From contig BDTM01000105.1 in NCBI GenBank assembly GCA_002898015.1, forward strand, positions 1 through 53,619: a stretch of 53,619 nucleotides of DNA, in the 5' to 3' direction. The notes beneath the pieces are model-generated. The model was not told where the DNA came from. It was given only the letters and a program-made list of their open reading frames with translations, and did not search any database. This document shows, one piece after another, positions 43,576 through 52,922 of the stretch. Every line of letters starts with the position of its first letter. Position 1 is the stretch's first letter. A program made the position numbers and the translations under genes. This DNA is from a bacterium BMS3Bbin03 (GTDB lineage: Bacteria > Zhuqueibacterota > JdFR-76 > BMS3Abin05).

Positions 43576-44868
43576 GTGGGACTGATCAGCAACAAAAGAA
43601 AAACCCCATGGACCGTCATTGTGGGTTTATTAACCGCGATTATATTTTATCTCAGCATTTCCTGGGGGTGCGCACCGCAGCAAACGGTGAAAAAAGGAAT
43701 GTCTCTTGAACGAAAAAAGGCCATCGAAGATTCATTGCGAAAAGCGCAGCAGTTTGAGATTATAAAATATTGGAGCTCAGGCTACGAATATTACAAAAAC
43801 AAATCCTACGGGGATGCCCAAAAGTATTTCTGGAAAGTGATTAGAATGGACACGGCCATGGCCTACGCGGACACGTTTCATTACAAAGATATTTTTGCCC
43901 GGCTGGCGAATTGTTACGTCCGGCAGAATAAACCGGATAGTGCACAAATTGTGTACAAAATGGGATTAAAATATTTCCCGAACGATATTTATTTGCATGA
44001 AAGCCTCGGCTACATGCTGCGCAGTAAAGGTCAATTGGAAGCGTCCGCGAAGCAGTACGAAAAAGCCGTCCAATTGAATCCTAAAAAGACCGTGGATTGG
44101 AAAATTCTTGCCGAAATTTATGTGAAGTTACGGGAAACCGATAAAGCCATCAATGCTTACGAAAAATACACGGCTCTGAAACCGAATGATCGCAAAGCGC
44201 TGGAGATTCTTTCCATTTTATATAAGGAAAGCGGGGAGGAAGAAAAGGCCATTGCGAAGAAAGAAGAAATCTTAAAAAATAATCCGAATGATGTCGATTT
44301 GATGCTGCAATTGGGAAAGACTTACGGTGATCTGGGAAATTATCAAAAAGCGCGTGACCTGTATTTAAGAATATTGAAATTGGAACCTGAAAATAAAATA
44401 GCCCTCAGCCTGCTGGCTTTTTCGTACATGAACCTCGAAGCTTACACAGAGGCCATTCAAACGTACAAAAAGCTCATGAAGTTGGAACCCCGAAATGCGG
44501 AAATGCTTTGCAACATCGCTTCGGCCTACCGGATGAAAAAGAATTACAGGATAGCCAAGAATTATGTGAGGAAGGCGATTTCAATCGATCCGAAATACGG
44601 GTTGGTTTACATTACGATGGCTCAGATTTATGAGGCGTCGGCCGCGGACTGCATTAACCAAAAAGGCGGGAAGGTTGATTTCGATGATAAATTGGTCTAT
44701 GAAAAAGCCTACAATGAATACAAAAAAGCTTTGAAAGATCCGGCGTACATCACTCTCGCTCAGCAGCGAATGGATGCCATTCGTGCGATGCTTCCGACAA
44801 AACAGGACCGGTTTTTTAATCAAGGGAAAAAGGAGCCCACCAGTCCCTGCTATAAGTGGATTTTTTAA
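43576..44868 (+). CDS. TPR-repeat lipoprotein
   Basis: A 430-residue protein starting at GTG 43576 with AGGAGG at about 43563-43568. The N-terminal membrane segment ends in S-W-G-C with a probable lipidated C32. At least eight TPR units follow (about residues 65-400), for example LYKESGEEEKAIAKKEEILKN cut here at LYKESGEEEKAIAKKEEI and LLAFSYMNLEAYTEAIQTYK. TPR proteins of this type scaffold envelope complexes. The stop codon overlaps the start of rpiB by one base (TAATG), so the two are translationally coupled although their functions look unrelated. Confidence 0.85.
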   Translation: MGLISNKRKTPWTVIVGLLTAIIFYLSISWGCAPQQTVKKGMSLERKKAIEDSLRKAQQFEIIKYWSSGYEYYKNKSYGDAQKYFWKVIRMDTAMAYADTFHYKDIFARLANCYVRQNKPDSAQIVYKMGLKYFPNDIYLHESLGYMLRSKGQLEASAKQYEKAVQLNPKKTVDWKILAEIYVKLRETDKAINAYEKYTALKPNDRKALEILSILYKESGEEEKAIAKKEEILKNNPNDVDLMLQLGKTYGDLGNYQKARDLYLRILKLEPENKIALSLLAFSYMNLEAYTEAIQTYKKLMKLEPRNAEMLCNIASAYRMKKNYRIAKNYVRKAISIDPKYGLVYITMAQIYEASAADCINQKGGKVDFDDKLVYEKAYNEYKKALKDPAYITLAQQRMDAIRAMLPTKQDRFFNQGKKEPTSPCYKWIF

Positions 44869-45317
44869 TGATTGGAATGTCAATTGCCATTGGATCTGAT
44901 CATGCCGGGTTTGATCTGAAGGAGGCGGTTCGAAATTATTTGGAAGAATTGGGAATGACGGTTAAGGATTTCGGCACTTTTTCAACGGACTCCGTGGATT
45001 ATCCGGATTATGCATTTGCCGTCGCTCAGGCTGTTTCTAAAGGCCAGGTGCCGCGCGGGATTTTAATCTGCGCCACCGGGTTGGGAATGACCATTGTGGC
45101 AAACAGGATCAGCGGGATTCGGGCGGCCAACTGCCTGACCCCCTACCTTGCGAAAATGAGCCGCCGGGACAATGATGCCAACATTCTCACAATGGGCGGA
45201 AGAATTCTTTCACCGGATCAAGCGAAAGAAATTGTGAAAATCTGGCTGGAAACGCCTTTCGAAGGCGGCCGTCATCTGAGGCGAATCAATAAAATCCGTG
45301 AATTAACGGGGGGATGA
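44868..45317 (+). CDS. rpiB: Ribose 5-phosphate isomerase B
   Basis: A 149-residue enzyme of the RpiB/LacA-LacB family that interconverts ribose 5-phosphate and ribulose 5-phosphate. The phosphate-binding start IAIGSDHAGFDLKEAV, the catalytic cysteine in ILICATGLGMTIVANR, GIRAANC and SRRDNDANILTMGGRI are in the usual order. Most members read C-G-T-G where this one has C-A-T-G. ATG 44868 overlaps the previous stop codon; ATG 44877 (M-S-I-A-I-G) is an equally good start. The gene sits 5 bases before glyA. A sugar-phosphate isomerase of another specificity is possible but less likely. Confidence 0.9.
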   Translation: MIGMSIAIGSDHAGFDLKEAVRNYLEELGMTVKDFGTFSTDSVDYPDYAFAVAQAVSKGQVPRGILICATGLGMTIVANRISGIRAANCLTPYLAKMSRRDNDANILTMGGRILSPDQAKEIVKIWLETPFEGGRHLRRINKIRELTGG

Positions 45318-45322
45318 AATAA

Positions 45323-46627
45323 ATGACAGGGAATTTTATGGAACCTTTAAGAAAGGTTGATCCGGAAATATTTCAGGCGATTGTCAATGAGATTCATCGC
45401 CAGAATGACAAGCTTGAACTGATCGCATCGGAAAATTTTGTGAGTGAAGCCGTTCTCCGGGCGATGGGAAGCGTGATGACCAATAAATACGCCGAGGGCT
45501 ACCCCGGCAAACGGTACTACGGCGGTTGTGAGTTCGTGGATGTGGCTGAAAATTTGGCCAGAGCACGTGCCATGCAGCTCTTTGGCGCCGTGCACGCGAA
45601 CGTTCAGCCGCACTCCGGGACCCAGGCCAATATGGCTGTTTATTTTTCACTGCTGAAGCCGGGTGACACATTTATGGGCATGAATCTGGCTCACGGAGGC
45701 CACCTTTCACACGGAAGCCCCGTTAATTTTTCGGGAAGATATTATCGGGTGGTCGCCTACGGCGTGGATGAATCCGGCTTTATCGACATGAACCGGGCTG
45801 AGGAAATTGCCAGAAAAGAAAAGCCCAAAATGATCATGACCGGCGCAAGTGCCTATTCCCGGGAGATCGATTTTAAAGCGTTTCGTGAAATTGCCGACCG
45901 GGTGGGTGCAAAATTGGTGGCCGATATTGCGCATCCTGCCGGATTGATTGCCGCCGGATTGGTTCAAAGCCCGATTCCCTATGCGCATGTCATCACAACC
46001 ACGACCCATAAAACATTGCGGGGACCCAGAGGAGGCATGATCCTGCTGGGCGTCAACGGCGAGAATGATCTTGGAATAACGACACCCAAAGGCCGCGTGA
46101 AATTGTGGTCGGAAGTGATCGACAGCAATATTTTTCCGGGAAGCCAGGGCGGGCCGCTGATGCATGTGATTGCGGCAAAGGCGGTTGCCTTTAAGGAAGA
46201 TTTGCAGCCGTCGTTTCGACAATACGCCCGGCAAATCATTGCAAATGCAAAAGCCATGTCGGATGCGTTCCTGGAACGGGATTACCGGGTTGTCTCCGGC
46301 GGCACCGACACCCATCTGATGTTATTGGATTTGTCCGATCGTTCTATTACCGGAAAAGAGGCGGAAAAAGCTCTGGAACGGGCCGGAATGACCGTCAATA
46401 AAAATATGGTGCCTTTCGATAAACAGAGTCCGTTTGTGACCAGCGGCATTCGCGTGGGAACGCCCGCTTTAACAACCCGCGGCATGAAAGAAGATGAAAT
46501 GCGTTTCATTGTCGGTTTGATGGATAAAGTGCTTCGAAATCCAGGCGATGAAACCGTTTGCCGTGAGGTTCTTGGGGAAGTGCAGGCGTTGTGCAAAAAA
46601 TTTCCCTTGTATCAAGTGCCGGAGTAA
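45323..46627 (+). CDS. glyA: Serine hydroxymethyltransferase
   Basis: A 434-residue PLP enzyme (429 residues if ATG 45338 is used) that converts serine and tetrahydrofolate to glycine and methylene-tetrahydrofolate. The cofactor lysine is K230 in [14 protein letters not shown], after H229. [41 protein letters not shown] and [10 protein letters not shown] are classical blocks of the family. The C-terminal domain with [19 protein letters not shown] is complete. It follows rpiB by only 5 bases. nrdR lies downstream beyond a palindromic repeat, a pairing that fits nucleotide supply. Confidence 0.97.
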   Translation: MTGNFMEPLRKVDPEIFQAIVNEIHRQNDKLELIASENFVSEAVLRAMGSVMTNKYAEGYPGKRYYGGCEFVDVAENLARARAMQLFGAVHANVQPHSGTQANMAVYFSLLKPGDTFMGMNLAHGGHLSHGSPVNFSGRYYRVVAYGVDESGFIDMNRAEEIARKEKPKMIMTGASAYSREIDFKAFREIADRVGAKLVADIAHPAGLIAAGLVQSPIPYAHVITTTTHKTLRGPRGGMILLGVNGENDLGITTPKGRVKLWSEVIDSNIFPGSQGGPLMHVIAAKAVAFKEDLQPSFRQYARQIIANAKAMSDAFLERDYRVVSGGTDTHLMLLDLSDRSITGKEAEKALERAGMTVNKNMVPFDKQSPFVTSGIRVGTPALTTRGMKEDEMRFIVGLMDKVLRNPGDETVCREVLGEVQALCKKFPLYQVPE

Positions 46628-46707
46628 AAAAAGAGGTTCATCCTAAAAATGGGTACATTTTGATCCGTTCAATCATTTACAGGCTAATTGGTCTATTGTT
46701 GTTTTTC

Positions 46708-46803
46708 AAACTCACCCCCTTATTCCCCCTCTCCCGCCCGGGCGGGAGAGGGGGAAATTCTGGCCACCAACGTTGGTTTTTCTACCAATCAGGGGGTGAG
46801 TTT
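46708..46803. repeat. Nested palindromic intergenic element (96 bp)
   Basis: The outer inverted repeat is AAACTCACCCCCT (46708-46720) with AGGGGGTGAGTTT (46791-46803), 13 of 13 bases paired. Inside it, 46723-46739 and 46740-46756 form a perfect 34-bp palindrome centred on CCCGGG. A third palindrome ACCAACGTTGGT lies at 46766-46777. The element fills most of the 275-bp gap between glyA and nrdR. It looks like a REP/MITE-type element or a transposition-derived structure; no transposase or target duplication is obvious. The remaining flanks contain nothing I recognise. Confidence 0.85.
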
Positions 46804-46902
46804 TGGATTTAATATGGCGGCACCTTTTTAGTAAAAAAAGTGTGCATTTTCGTGATGAACCGAAAGAAGAAGCTCGCTTTTAAATTGTAAAGAAAATGTT
46901 CT

Positions 46903-47361
46903 ATGAGATGTCCGTTTTGTGGTGAAGATAATGACCGGGTGTTGGACTCGCGCACAAGCGAAGATGGGCGGGTTGTCAGGAGGCGCAGGCAATGCCAAAC
47001 CTGCGAACGCAAGTTCACCACAAAAGAATATATCATTGATTTGCCGATGATGGTCATCAAAACCGATGAAAGGCGCGAATCCTTTAATCGGGAAAAACTG
47101 CAAAGGGGGATTGAGATTGCCTGCAGCAAGCGTCCCATTCCCCGTGATAAAATTGAGGAGGTCGTCGAGAAAGTGCAGGGGCAGATTCAAGATGGTTTTC
47201 AAAAAGAGGTTTCATCCAAACAAATCGGAGAATTTGTTATCAAATATTTAAAAGAGCTGGATGAAGTCGCTTATGTTCGATTTGCATCCGTTTATCGAAA
47301 ATTTCAGGATACGGAAGAGTTTTTAAAAGAACTTCAAAGTTTGATTCGTAAAAATAAGTAG
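46903..47361 (+). CDS. nrdR: Transcriptional repressor NrdR
   Basis: A 152-residue repressor of ribonucleotide reductase genes. The N-terminal zinc ribbon uses C3, C6, C31 and C34 (CPFC ... CQTC). The conserved D-S-R and VRRRRQC segments follow the family. An ATP-cone domain (about residues 48-138) senses dATP/ATP and includes VIKTDERRESFNREKLQRGI, VSSKQIGEFV and VAYVRFASVYRKF. Length is standard. It stands apart from glyA by 275 bases, and no reductase gene is in the window, so its targets lie elsewhere. Confidence 0.96.
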   Translation: MRCPFCGEDNDRVLDSRTSEDGRVVRRRRQCQTCERKFTTKEYIIDLPMMVIKTDERRESFNREKLQRGIEIACSKRPIPRDKIEEVVEKVQGQIQDGFQKEVSSKQIGEFVIKYLKELDEVAYVRFASVYRKFQDTEEFLKELQSLIRKNK

Positions 47362-47561
47362 TTCCTGTCATTGGTTACGATCATCTTTCCAAGACCCTGT
47401 GACTCTGTTCCTTAATTCCAATACCACACAACTTTCCAAATAAGAAAATAGATCAATGTGCCGATATTAAAATAAATATTTACGGCATATTGTTTATTAA
47501 AATATCGTTACATTTTGAACAGCGCTTGTCTAAAGAAGCCCGAAACGCAGCGGAAGAATCT

Positions 47562-50500
47562 ATGAAACCTAAAGGTGCAAAAAAACAGTTTCCGTTCAAA
47601 CTTTCGTTGAGAACTGTTTTTTTCTTCAGTTTTTTATGCCTTGCTTTATTCCCATTGCTTTTTGTTCATCTGATTCAGAATGAAACCGTCGGAAAGTATG
47701 AGAAAAATCTGGGAGAAGAACTGCCTCAATTTATTCGCGAGATTCGAGATTCCGAAGCCCGTGAATACCTGAACGTCGCCACCCTGAATATCAACCATTC
47801 TTTTAATGATGCCAATCGGGCGCTTCAGACGGTCTATACGCTTTATCCGTTCTGGGAAGAAATTGCCAAAAAGCTGTCCCGGGCACCTGATCGAATCAAT
47901 CACAACGCGACCGCGATCTGTTCCCTGGAAATAACACGATTGTTGTGTGCCGTGCGATCGATTTCAAAATATTCGAAAGCATTCGCAATTTTGGATGACC
48001 GGTATAAGCTTCTGTTGAAAGAACCCGAAACCTTTCCCCTTTTAGACAAAATTCCATACCGGAAGATTTTTAAAAAAGCGGCTGCAGAAAACAGACAGTC
48101 AATCAACACCATTCAATGGTTCGACCTGAGTACATTTCTTCCGGATACTTCCGGCTATTTGATCGCGGTGGAGCCATTCCTGGTCAATGGTGAAAGGCAC
48201 CATGCCATTTTGCTTTTTGATTTGAAAGAAGCGCTTAAAAAAAGTATTCGACCCCGTGATTCCCAGTTTCATACCTTTTTTATTCTTAAACCGTTCAGCA
48301 AGACCGTCATTATTTATTCTCACCTGCGTAATGATAAGCATGTTTGGAAGCAAATACCCATTGCGTTAGAACGATCGGGAAAAGCCAAATTGTTTCGAAA
48401 TATAATGGCCCTTTCCGACAATGCGGGCAAAATCAAGCGTGACTCATTGATCGCCTACTATCAAAAATTAAACCTGAACGCCTGGTATTTTGGCGCCGTC
48501 TCCAGCGTTAAAGCTTATAATTTACCCATTGAAGCCAAATTGTCGGCTTATGAGCTTTTGAAGAAAAAATATGTCAAAGAATTTCGATATTTTCTGCTTT
48601 TCCTTATATTATTACTGTTGGGGTTAAGTGTGCTGATGGCAAAGGCTTTTCAGAAGCCTCTTGTAAAATTAATCCGGGCGGTCCACGCCATGAAAAGAGG
48701 CGATCTCAAGCAGAAAGTTCCGGAAGGCCTGATTGGGGAATTCTCCGAATTGGCAGAGGCTTTTAACGGAATGTCCGACAAACTGCATCATACTTTACAG
48801 CAGTTGTCTGATTCGGAAAATCGCTATCGATCATTGATTGAAAATGCAGGCGAAGCTATTTTTGTTTTTTCGCCCGATGGTGTGATTTTGGAAACCAACA
48901 CGGTCTGTTCTGCCGTACTGGGATATTCAGCCAATGCATTAATTCATAAAAATGTCGGAGATTTATTTCCTAATTTTCCTTTTCTTGAATACACCGCCAA
49001 AGAAAAGAAAGTTTTATCATCACCGTTAGAACTCATCTATCAATCTCCGGGCGGAAAGGTCCTTTCGCTGAATATTTGTGTCACAAAAGTTGAGGTTTCC
49101 GATAAAATACTGTTTCAGGCCATTGTCCATGATCAGACGCTGCAAAAACAGTTTGAACAGAAAATAATTGAACAGAACAGACTCCTGAATCTCATCAATA
49201 CGATGACACAATCCATTATTAAAAAAACCGATCTGGAAGAAATCTATGAAGAAAGCATTCATATATTTATGGAAATGCTCGAGGCTGTCGGTGGGCAAAT
49301 TTATTTTTACGAACCGAATTCGCAGACATTGGTTTTAAAATATGCCATGGGGGAAAACAAGGAATTCTTAAACAAAGTTAAAGTATTTCACACCGACAAG
49401 AAAATGATTAACTATATTCTCAATCTGGGTGAAATATATGATCTTCCCGATATCTCTCAAAATAAAAACATTAGCAGGCAATTCGATCTCAAACAGTTAA
49501 AAGAACTTGGAATTCAATCCCTTATAGGCATTCCGCTTATTGCCGAAGACACACTGGTCGGCTCGATTAACCTTTGGCTGAAAAAAAGGCCGGAATTGGA
49601 TGAGGGTTTAAAATCATTCCTTTTTTCGATTGGGACACAAATCGGACTGATTGTTCAGCACTCACTTTTGTTAAATCAGGAAAGAAAACGCGCCAATCAG
49701 CTTGCGCTGCTCAGTCAGGGATTGAAAATCTGGTCCGAAACAGAAGATTTCCAGGAAGTGCTTCAAAAAAGTGTAGAATTCATTCATCGGAATCTGGCTT
49801 ACTGGCATGTAGCCATTTTTTTATTCGATGAAGAAAAGGATATTCTTCAACTTAAGGCTATCGCAGGGGGAATGCATGATCTGCTGCAAATCGGCTATGA
49901 GCAATCGATTGGAAAGGGCATCATAAGTGAAGTCGTTAAAACAGAGAAGACCTATTATGCGCCGAATACGGAAATTGATCCCCATTATTTTAAATATGGC
50001 GAGCATCAATCAAAATCCGAACTTGCGGTTCCGTTAAATTTACGGGGAAAATTAGTGGGCGTGGTAAACATTGAAGAGATGGAATATGAGGCGTTTGACG
50101 CCGTCGACATCACGACAATAGAGACTTTTGCGGATCAGTTAAGCTTTTATTATGAATTTATGGAACGCATAAAATCCGAACAGCGGCGGACAAAACAGAT
50201 GGAATTGGTGAGCCATCTGGGAACGTTAATGAATGCCAATCTGAATTCAAAAGATTTTATCCGGGAAAGTGTGAAAAAAGTTCAGGAGCAGTTCGGGTAT
50301 TTCCTGGCATCGGTCTATTTGGTCTCTTCTGAAGAAGATGAAACGCTCGTGAAAGTGGCTGACAGCGGCGGTACCGCTTCCAAATGGCCGATGGGTCATA
50401 AAACCCGTTTTGGGAAAGGTTTGCTGGGAACAGCGGCCAAGACGAAGAAACTGGTTTGTGTGAATGACGTCAGCAAAGATCCCAGATTTATTCCGGCCGG

Positions 50501-51314
50501 AACAGTACCCACCGGATCAGAATTATGTATGCCGATTCTTTTGAAAGAAGAGCTGTTGGGTATATTAAATATTGAAACTTCGGAGACCAATGCTTTTCAG
50601 GAATTTGATATTCATGTGGTCCATATTATTGTGAGCCAGATGTCGCAGGCCCTATTTAATTCCAGGTTATTTGCTCGTGTGAAACATGAAAAGGAAAAAT
50701 TGGATCAAATTCTTTCCGAAATGGGAGAAGGCGTGGCGATGACGAATGGCATGGAAGAAATTCTTTACGTAAATCCGGTATTTTCATCCCTGTTTTCGAA
50801 TGCAGAGGTCGGGAAAAAACGACGTGATGTATTTCCTTTTTATTCGTCTGTCAGAGAGCACGCTCAGTATTCTGAATTCATAAACGGAGATGTCGATTCA
50901 ATTTACCTGGAATATTCACACGAAGATAAAATATTGCTCATTACCGTTTCACATTTTCTTGATTTTAATTATTCGGAGTATTTCTTGTTTGTGGTCAAAG
51001 ACATCAGCGATTTTAAACGCTATGAATGTGAGAGAATAAAAAGCGAACGACTCAATTTGGCAGTAGAAATGGCCGGTTCGATTGCTCACGAGATTAACCA
51101 GCCGTTGACGGGAATTCTTGGGTATTTGTCGTTGATTAAAGAAGACTTGAGCGGGGACAATCCGATGTATCCGGATCTGGAAGAAATCGAAAAACAGGCG
51201 GAGCGCATCAGTGAACTGGTAAAGAAATTTCAAAATATTGTAAAAGTGGAAACAAAAAATTACATCGGGGAAAGTGCCATAATTGATCTGGACAGGTCAT
51301 CGCACAAAAATTAA
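47562..51314 (+). CDS. Membrane sensor with HAMP, PAS and three GAF domains ending in HisKA only
   Basis: A 1250-residue sensor from ATG 47562 (GGAAG 6 bases upstream); an in-frame TTG at 47490 would add 24 residues. Membrane segments lie at about 18-40 and 340-362 and enclose an extracytoplasmic region. A HAMP domain (KPLVKLIRAVHAMKRGDLKQ) is followed by PAS (about 425-530), three GAF domains (about 540-710, 715-870, 880-1035) and a second PAS (about 1045-1145). The phosphoacceptor HisKA has H1176 in AHEINQPLTGILGYL. Only 74 residues follow it and no HATPase motif (N, G1, F, G2 boxes) is seen; the protein ends in IIDLDRSSHKN. It cannot be a self-sufficient kinase. The next gene, 11 bases downstream, carries a receiver and a full kinase core. 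Confidence 0.88.
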   Translation: MKPKGAKKQFPFKLSLRTVFFFSFLCLALFPLLFVHLIQNETVGKYEKNLGEELPQFIREIRDSEAREYLNVATLNINHSFNDANRALQTVYTLYPFWEEIAKKLSRAPDRINHNATAICSLEITRLLCAVRSISKYSKAFAILDDRYKLLLKEPETFPLLDKIPYRKIFKKAAAENRQSINTIQWFDLSTFLPDTSGYLIAVEPFLVNGERHHAILLFDLKEALKKSIRPRDSQFHTFFILKPFSKTVIIYSHLRNDKHVWKQIPIALERSGKAKLFRNIMALSDNAGKIKRDSLIAYYQKLNLNAWYFGAVSSVKAYNLPIEAKLSAYELLKKKYVKEFRYFLLFLILLLLGLSVLMAKAFQKPLVKLIRAVHAMKRGDLKQKVPEGLIGEFSELAEAFNGMSDKLHHTLQQLSDSENRYRSLIENAGEAIFVFSPDGVILETNTVCSAVLGYSANALIHKNVGDLFPNFPFLEYTAKEKKVLSSPLELIYQSPGGKVLSLNICVTKVEVSDKILFQAIVHDQTLQKQFEQKIIEQNRLLNLINTMTQSIIKKTDLEEIYEESIHIFMEMLEAVGGQIYFYEPNSQTLVLKYAMGENKEFLNKVKVFHTDKKMINYILNLGEIYDLPDISQNKNISRQFDLKQLKELGIQSLIGIPLIAEDTLVGSINLWLKKRPELDEGLKSFLFSIGTQIGLIVQHSLLLNQERKRANQLALLSQGLKIWSETEDFQEVLQKSVEFIHRNLAYWHVAIFLFDEEKDILQLKAIAGGMHDLLQIGYEQSIGKGIISEVVKTEKTYYAPNTEIDPHYFKYGEHQSKSELAVPLNLRGKLVGVVNIEEMEYEAFDAVDITTIETFADQLSFYYEFMERIKSEQRRTKQMELVSHLGTLMNANLNSKDFIRESVKKVQEQFGYFLASVYLVSSEEDETLVKVADSGGTASKWPMGHKTRFGKGLLGTAAKTKKLVCVNDVSKDPRFIPAGTVPTGSELCMPILLKEELLGILNIETSETNAFQEFDIHVVHIIVSQMSQALFNSRLFARVKHEKEKLDQILSEMGEGVAMTNGMEEILYVNPVFSSLFSNAEVGKKRRDVFPFYSSVREHAQYSEFINGDVDSIYLEYSHEDKILLITVSHFLDFNYSEYFLFVVKDISDFKRYECERIKSERLNLAVEMAGSIAHEINQPLTGILGYLSLIKEDLSGDNPMYPDLEEIEKQAERISELVKKFQNIVKVETKNYIGESAIIDLDRSSHKN

Positions 51315-51325
51315 GGAAATGAGTT

Positions 51326-52483
51326 ATGAAGTCGGAAAAAACACCCAGGGCGCGCATACTGGTGGTGGACGATGAAGATATTGTCCTGCGGTTTTGCGAG
51401 CGCAGTCTGAAAAAGATTGACTATGCCATCAAAACAGCCGAAAATGGGGCAGATGCGCTAAAAATTCTCCATGAAAACGAAATCGATGTGGTGTTGTCGG
51501 ATTTGAAAATGGAAATCATGGACGGTTTGGAACTTTTGAAAAACATTAAACGCGACCATCCGCACGTGGAAGTCATTATGATGACCGGCTTTGCGAGTGT
51601 CGAAAATGCCATTGAATCGATGAAGCTTGGCGCTTATGATTTTTTATTAAAACCGCTCAAGATTGAACAGATGCGTTTGGTCGTTAATAAATGTGTTGAA
51701 AAAATCTCAATGAGCCGGGAAGTGCGGGAATTGCGCGCCGTAAAAAAGAAATTGGAAGAACTGCAGGAAATTAAGGATAAATTTATTGCCATTACCAGCC
51801 ACGAATTGCGAACGCCGGTGACCCACGCCAAAAGCTATTTTAGCTTTTTGGATGAAGATGCCTTCTCTGAAAAAGAGAAAGAGGAATTTAAACATGTCAT
51901 CCGCAATGCCCTAGATGATATGGAACGCATTGTTTTGGATATGTTTGATATTGTAAAAGCAGAATCCCGGGAATTGGTGCCTCAAAAAACCCTTTTTGAT
52001 CTCAATAAAATGATTCAGGAAATATTATTGGAAATTAGATTTGATTTGCAGGACAGGAAGCTAAATATTGAATTTCAGCCCGCCGATAAAATACCGGAAA
52101 TTGCAGCCGATCGATTCCAGATGAGACGCGTGGTGCAGGAACTTCTTTCGAATGCGATCCGGTTTACGCCGGATGGGGGAACAATCACAATCCATACCTC
52201 TAAAGAAAATGAGTTTTTCAAACTGATTGTGGAAGATACGGGGGTAGGGATCCCGCAGGAGGATTTGGGACATATTTTTGAACTCTTTTACGAAGTGCAG
52301 GACAGCAATTTGCACAGCAGCTCAAAACGGGGGTTTTTGGGCGGGAGTACGGGGATCGGATTGCCGCTCATTAAAGGAATTGTTGAAGCGCATGACGGCT
52401 ATGTGAAAATCCAGAGTGAAGAGGGGAAAGGCACAAAAGTGCTTGTATTTATTCCGGAAATTTCGCCGGACGGACAGAATTGA
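51326..52483 (+). CDS. Hybrid receiver - histidine kinase
   Basis: A 385-residue soluble protein. The receiver domain (about residues 8-122) has the acidic pair in VVDDED, phosphoacceptor D59 (VVLSDLK), T in MMTGF and K in LLKPL. A short coiled linker leads to HisKA with H159 (ITSHELRTPV). HATPase_c has N276 in ELLSNAIRFTP, DTGVGIP, a phenylalanine box (IFELFYE) and STGIGLPLIKGI. All catalytic motifs are intact. No membrane or output domain is present. It is probably the partner of the upstream sensor, receiving its phosphate or supplying kinase activity to its HisKA. Start ATG 51326 has AAGGAA about 8 bases before. Confidence 0.93.
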   Translation: MKSEKTPRARILVVDDEDIVLRFCERSLKKIDYAIKTAENGADALKILHENEIDVVLSDLKMEIMDGLELLKNIKRDHPHVEVIMMTGFASVENAIESMKLGAYDFLLKPLKIEQMRLVVNKCVEKISMSREVRELRAVKKKLEELQEIKDKFIAITSHELRTPVTHAKSYFSFLDEDAFSEKEKEEFKHVIRNALDDMERIVLDMFDIVKAESRELVPQKTLFDLNKMIQEILLEIRFDLQDRKLNIEFQPADKIPEIAADRFQMRRVVQELLSNAIRFTPDGGTITIHTSKENEFFKLIVEDTGVGIPQEDLGHIFELFYEVQDSNLHSSSKRGFLGGSTGIGLPLIKGIVEAHDGYVKIQSEEGKGTKVLVFIPEISPDGQN

Positions 52484-52922
52484 AAAACGCGGGTCTGTTT
52501 TTTTTAAATTCTATCGTTGCAAATACATTAATAATTTCTGCACGTGTTCATTAAGAACAACTCTACATAAAGACCGGGGGAATCCCCCTGCATTTGTGAT
52601 CGGGCGTTTGGAGCACCCCCCGCAACCGCCGCCGCTCTGAAAACAGCAGACCACTGTAAGCGGCACATGAGGAAATCTCAAGAAAATTGAATCCATTTTG
52701 CACCCGCGGCAACTCGATTTTTATTTTTCTTTCAATAATTCCATCCGATTTTATTTTCTGCACCTAACCGAAGTCCTCTCTAATAAGAGGGGATTTAGGG
52801 GTGTGTTTGTTTCCAATTCAAGAGTGTCTTTTTTTTAAATCCTGCCGCAAAAAGGGAGGACACACCCCGCTTCTCCGAAGGCGGGGCTCTCCGCCGAAGG
52901 CGGATTAGCGCCAACCTAAGCT
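52484..52922 (+). other. Non-coding region with GC-rich structured segment and palindromes
   Basis: No credible gene lies here; open frames on both strands lack ribosome-binding sites and known motifs. At 52571-52688 the + strand can fold: GGGGG-AAT-CCCCC (52576-52588), and GCCGCT (52631-52636) with AGCGGC (52659-52664) enclosing CTG-AAAA-CAG and CCACTGTAAGCGG. The latter phrase and the CCCCGCAAC just upstream faintly recall a cobalamin riboswitch, but the order and spacing are wrong, and no gene follows. At 52865-52886 CCCCGC...GCGGGG and at 52890-52904 TCCGCCGAAGGCGGA are hairpins. Confidence 0.5.
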
